Part shown: one piece after another, positions 61,551 to 64,000 of the stretch
How positions within the stretch are numbered: the stretch's first letter is position 1
Layout of the letters: every line of letters begins with the position of its first letter
From: an uncultured Gammaproteobacteria bacterium
GTDB taxonomy: Bacteria > Pseudomonadota > Gammaproteobacteria > JAADHQ01
Reading direction: 5' to 3'
Length of the DNA: 64,000 nt
NCBI GenBank assembly: GCA_947258655.1
Contig: CAMYJD010000001.1
Coordinates: 205,242-269,241, forward strand
The notes under the pieces: model-generated
The model's input: the letters and a program-made list of their open reading frames with translations, nothing else
What the model was told of the DNA's origin: nothing
Databases searched by the model: none
Translations under genes and position numbers: made by a program

Positions 61551-62474
61551 TTATTTTTTTACCAGCGCCTTGTATAGCGCCTCGCCCAGTATCGCATGGA
61601 CCCGTGCCGTCGGGTGAATTTCATCGAAGAAAAAAAACTGGTCGAAGTTGAGCCCAAAATTACAATCCGGATGAAAGGTCAATGTCGACGGACTGAAACA
61701 GGCATCGGTGGTATTGCTGATTCCGAATCGATTGGCACGTTTACCCAGTTTATTGAAAAACTTGAACAGATCAAATTCGGTAATGTGCAGCTCCTTATTA
61801 TGCGCCAGCTTGCGCAAGGTCTTGTGCAGCGCCACCCTATACACCTGACTTAACATGCGCGCACGTTTGTTTAGTTTGGGCTTGTTAAGCGATGCTGCCA
61901 GCAGGCCTGTCTCGGGGATTTTACCGATATTGGGTGAGTTTATGACCAGGAACGAGCGTGCACCGGAGTGGGCCAGAATCTCGATCGATAGTTTAACCTG
62001 TGCCACCGCGGCAATAACCGTAGCTATCGCCGAGCTCAGCTGCGGATCGTCACGCGCAGCACGCACATCATTGCCACCGATTTTAATCACATATAACGCA
62101 TCTGCGGGGGCCACATAGCTGTGATTGGCCTGGAACGCGAGCAACTGGAAACCGAGATCAATGATTTCAGTACCCAGGGCATTGGCCCCTGCTACGGCAT
62201 AGTTGCTGCCCTCGTCCTGAAAGATCAGGTGTAGAGATGCTTTTGCATCCAGACCCAGCTTCGCGGCCATAACCTCAACGGCCACCGGGCCGTTACTGAC
62301 GCGGTTCATGAAATAGGGATCCGGAAAGGGACCGGTCAAGGTAGCCAGATTACCCGTATCTGACAGGCTGTCACCAAACACGTACACACGGCTGAACTGG
62401 TCGGCGGCATGTACCCAGCCGGAGAGGAGCAATACAAACAGAAGAATGATATGGAAGGGCCTGAATCTAATCAT
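61551..62474 (-). CDS. Secreted GDSL/SGNH hydrolase
   Basis: A 307-residue exported esterase/lipase-like enzyme. After the signal peptide (FHIILLFVLLLSGWVHA) come block I VFGDSLSDTGNLA (Ser), block III IKIGGNDVRAARD (Asn) and block V DEIHPTARVHAILG (Asp and His), so the catalytic set is complete. The layout is that of PlaA-like/thermolabile haemolysin-type GDSL proteins without an autotransporter domain. Substrate is unknown. It converges with ilvA, 8 bp apart. Confidence 0.9.
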   Translation of the reverse strand: MIRFRPFHIILLFVLLLSGWVHAADQFSRVYVFGDSLSDTGNLATLTGPFPDPYFMNRVSNGPVAVEVMAAKLGLDAKASLHLIFQDEGSNYAVAGANALGTEIIDLGFQLLAFQANHSYVAPADALYVIKIGGNDVRAARDDPQLSSAIATVIAAVAQVKLSIEILAHSGARSFLVINSPNIGKIPETGLLAASLNKPKLNKRARMLSQVYRVALHKTLRKLAHNKELHITEFDLFKFFNKLGKRANRFGISNTTDACFSPSTLTFHPDCNFGLNFDQFFFFDEIHPTARVHAILGEALYKALVKK

Positions 62475-62599
62475 ATTATATGACCTCCATTTCGAACATG
62501 ATACGAGCTGGCGAATTTAACCAGACTACTTACAGCATAGTTCACAGATCATGAATGTAAAGATTGAGCGTCAAACCTGTACTGAGTTCGGCCCATGCG

Positions 62600-63166
62600 C
62601 TAGCGCATCATGGCCGCAAATCCGTCCCGCGCTGGTACCGGCGCATGCACGAGGTTGTAGTGGCATTGTATGCAGGTGGTCTTGTCGGCAAACGAACGCG
62701 CATGTTCACGCTGTCCCTGTTCACCGGCAACGGCGATCTTGCGCATATCATGGCAACTCCGGCAGTTGGCGCTGTCATCGGCCAGCATCGCATCACGCAC
62801 GCCGTAGGCGAGTTGTGTACGCCGGGCTTCCCATACCTTGGGATCCTGGAAATCATTGACCAGCTCCGCCCACACGTCCTTGACACCGCCCTTCACATGG
62901 GCCCAGCTTTTGGCCAGCAAACCACGCGCGGGCATATGACAGTCAGCGCAACCGGCAATGATACCGGTACCCGATGTACGATGCGCAGAGTGCTGGTAGA
63001 CCGCGTCATTGACGACGTAGGCCTGCATGGAATGGCATGAGCCGCCACAGAAGGCATCGCTTGATGTGTAATGATCAACCTCATCGGCAATCAGGCTAGC
63101 TGCTACACCAATAACAATACCGAGAACTATAAAGGTCAATGTTGTTTTTCTCATCGGGATTACCAT
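62600..63166 (-). CDS. NapC/NirT-family tetrahaem cytochrome c
   Basis: A membrane-anchored quinol dehydrogenase-type cytochrome of ~188 residues. One N-terminal helix (LTFIVLGIVIGVAASLIA) is followed by four haem sites: CGGSCHSM, CADCHMP, CRSCHDM and CIQCHYN. The first is CxxxCH rather than the usual CxxCH. The track start (63265) lies in the upstream gene; ATG 63166 has AAGGGC 5 nt before it. Such proteins pass electrons from menaquinol/ubiquinol to periplasmic reductases. The upstream co-directional multihaem cytochrome (35-bp gap) is the likely partner. Confidence 0.93.
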   Translation of the reverse strand: MVIPMRKTTLTFIVLGIVIGVAASLIADEVDHYTSSDAFCGGSCHSMQAYVVNDAVYQHSAHRTSGTGIIAGCADCHMPARGLLAKSWAHVKGGVKDVWAELVNDFQDPKVWEARRTQLAYGVRDAMLADDSANCRSCHDMRKIAVAGEQGQREHARSFADKTTCIQCHYNLVHAPVPARDGFAAMMR

Positions 63167-63201
63167 GACTGCCCTTGTAATGATGCCGAGTCCACCCCGG
63201 T

Positions 63202-64000
63202 TTATTCCGGGTGAACGTTGCCAGCCTCCTCGATCGCCCAGCTCCTGTCCTTGTCGGTATGACATGCGAGACAGGCGTACTCCACGCTCAGAAAGGCATG
63301 GCCGTCATCGTTAATGCGCACGAACTTGCCATCGTCGCTAAACATATTCCATAACGGATGCGGCTTGATGCGGAATATATGCGCACGTACATCACCCTCG
63401 GGTACCTCGCCACCGATAAACTTTTGCTTCACCGACACGGCCGACTTGGCCGCCCTCGGCATATGACAGGTGATGCACTCGAACTTATCCTTGGCATGGA
63501 TCTTGACAACCTGTTTTTCATGACAGACCAGACAGGTTTTCTTTGTGCCCTTGAAGCCACCGTCTTTATATTTCACACTCCTGTGTGGATCGTGGCAGGC
63601 GCTACACTTCAGGTTGCGGTGTGGCGAGGCCAGAAGGTCCTCGTATTGCTCGTGGTGGCGGATCAATCCCTTGTTCGAATCGATCCGGGTCACACGACCG
63701 CGGCGATGGCAATCGCCGCAATTTTCCTCGAATGGCTGGGCTATTTTTTCCGGGTCGTTGCTATGCGCGAGGCCGGGACCATGACAGCCCTCACATGTAA
63801 CACCGGGTTCGAACCAGGTTCCATGAATGCCCGGCAAGCCGTCCTGATGGGGGCCGTCCTTACCGCTCGCCTTCCAGCCTGTGGTATGACAGCTACCACA
63901 GGTATAGGGTTTACGCACGCCTGCACTGGCACTGTATCCACTCCAACCTGCCTCGGTCTTTAGATCTGCATTGGGCAGATTATACTGGCGGTTCTTGTCA
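63202..64000 (-). CDS. Multihaem c-type cytochrome (partial, N-terminus beyond window)
   Basis: The track gives 238 residues from a GTG at 63918, but the same frame stays open to the window edge (DKNRQYNLPNADLKTEAGWSG...), so the gene is cut at its 5' end. At least seven CxxCH haem sites are visible: CGSCH, CEGCH, CGDCH, CSACH, CLVCH, CITCH and CLACH. Several lie near GWKASGK and HKPHP-like histidines that could be distal ligands. The C-terminal part (GDVRAHIFRIKPHPLWN; YACLACHTDKD) has no haem. It likely forms an electron transfer pair with the NapC/NirT protein; the terminal substrate cannot be told. Confidence 0.9.
   Translation of the reverse strand, partial: DKNRQYNLPNADLKTEAGWSGYSASAGVRKPYTCGSCHTTGWKASGKDGPHQDGLPGIHGTWFEPGVTCEGCHGPGLAHSNDPEKIAQPFEENCGDCHRRGRVTRIDSNKGLIRHHEQYEDLLASPHRNLKCSACHDPHRSVKYKDGGFKGTKKTCLVCHEKQVVKIHAKDKFECITCHMPRAAKSAVSVKQKFIGGEVPEGDVRAHIFRIKPHPLWNMFSDDGKFVRINDDGHAFLSVEYACLACHTDKDRSWAIEEAGNVHPE

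Overview
This window looks like chromosomal DNA from a motile, Gram-negative gammaproteobacterium. Supporting features are a Pseudomonas/Vibrio-type flagellar order (flgA and flgMN divergent from cheV-cheR-flgBCDEFGHIJ), sigma-54 and sigma-28 type promoters, P- and L-ring genes, a RelA-type alarmone enzyme, YdbH-YnbE-YdbL, and periplasmic multihaem c cytochromes. The genus cannot be fixed from sequence alone. The ferredoxin-linked 2-oxoacid oxidoreductase and the NapC-like and multihaem cytochromes suggest flexible, partly anaerobic respiration.

Layout. 1-6.6 kb: flagellar rod, hook and ring genes on the minus strand, from flgB down to flgJ, which is cut by the left edge. A textbook -24/-12 sigma-54 element precedes flgB. 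6.8-11.4 kb: cheR, a possible 16-residue leader ORF, cheV, then divergent flgA, flgM, flgN and a YcgR-type PilZ flagellar brake. Flagellar assembly, its timing by FlgM, and c-di-GMP braking therefore sit in one block. 11.4-11.9 kb holds a perfect AT-rich palindrome and a tandem 157-bp repeat of a dispersed REP/MITE-like family, seen again near 31.8 and 57.4 kb.

11.9-20.4 kb: two overlapping glycosyltransferase genes of the TIGR04282/TIGR04283 type, a tRNA-Arg(CCT) followed by two ~160-bp copies of a repeat derived from its 3' end, a RelA-like enzyme with an apparently intact hydrolase domain, a double-thioredoxin periplasmic protein, a large unknown protein with a PilZ-like tail, DUF2835, a small unknown gene and a NERD-domain protein. 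20.5-26.6 kb: an AddAB-like helicase-nuclease pair. 26.8-31.7 kb: an FHA membrane protein, a Rieske protein with a glutathione S-transferase, and a six-helix PAS-PAS-GGDEF-EAL protein.

32.2-36.0 kb: a compact three-gene operon of an N-formylglutamate amidohydrolase-like enzyme, a QEGLA/DUF1704 (MATCAP-family) metallopeptidase and a glutathione-synthetase-like ATP-grasp ligase. It is the best candidate here for a poorly described system, because it pairs a peptide-bond-forming enzyme with a putative carboxypeptidase. 36-42 kb: YihY, a second FHA protein, a SIMPL protein, and YdbL-YnbE-YdbH, an envelope lipid-transport module. 42-47.6 kb: a Lon-type protease overlapping a Usp-like gene, and a slipin-NfeD membrane protease operon.

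47.8-53.8 kb: a leucine/valine-type amino acid dehydrogenase, three genes for a 2-oxoacid:ferredoxin oxidoreductase, and an acyl-CoA synthetase. Together they could interconvert branched-chain or aromatic amino acids, 2-oxoacids and acyl-CoAs. 54.1-57.2 kb: a PhnD-like periplasmic protein with a hybrid histidine kinase. The rest carries a Yip1 protein, PolX, threonine ammonia-lyase, a secreted GDSL hydrolase, a tetrahaem NapC/NirT cytochrome and a multihaem cytochrome cut by the right edge.
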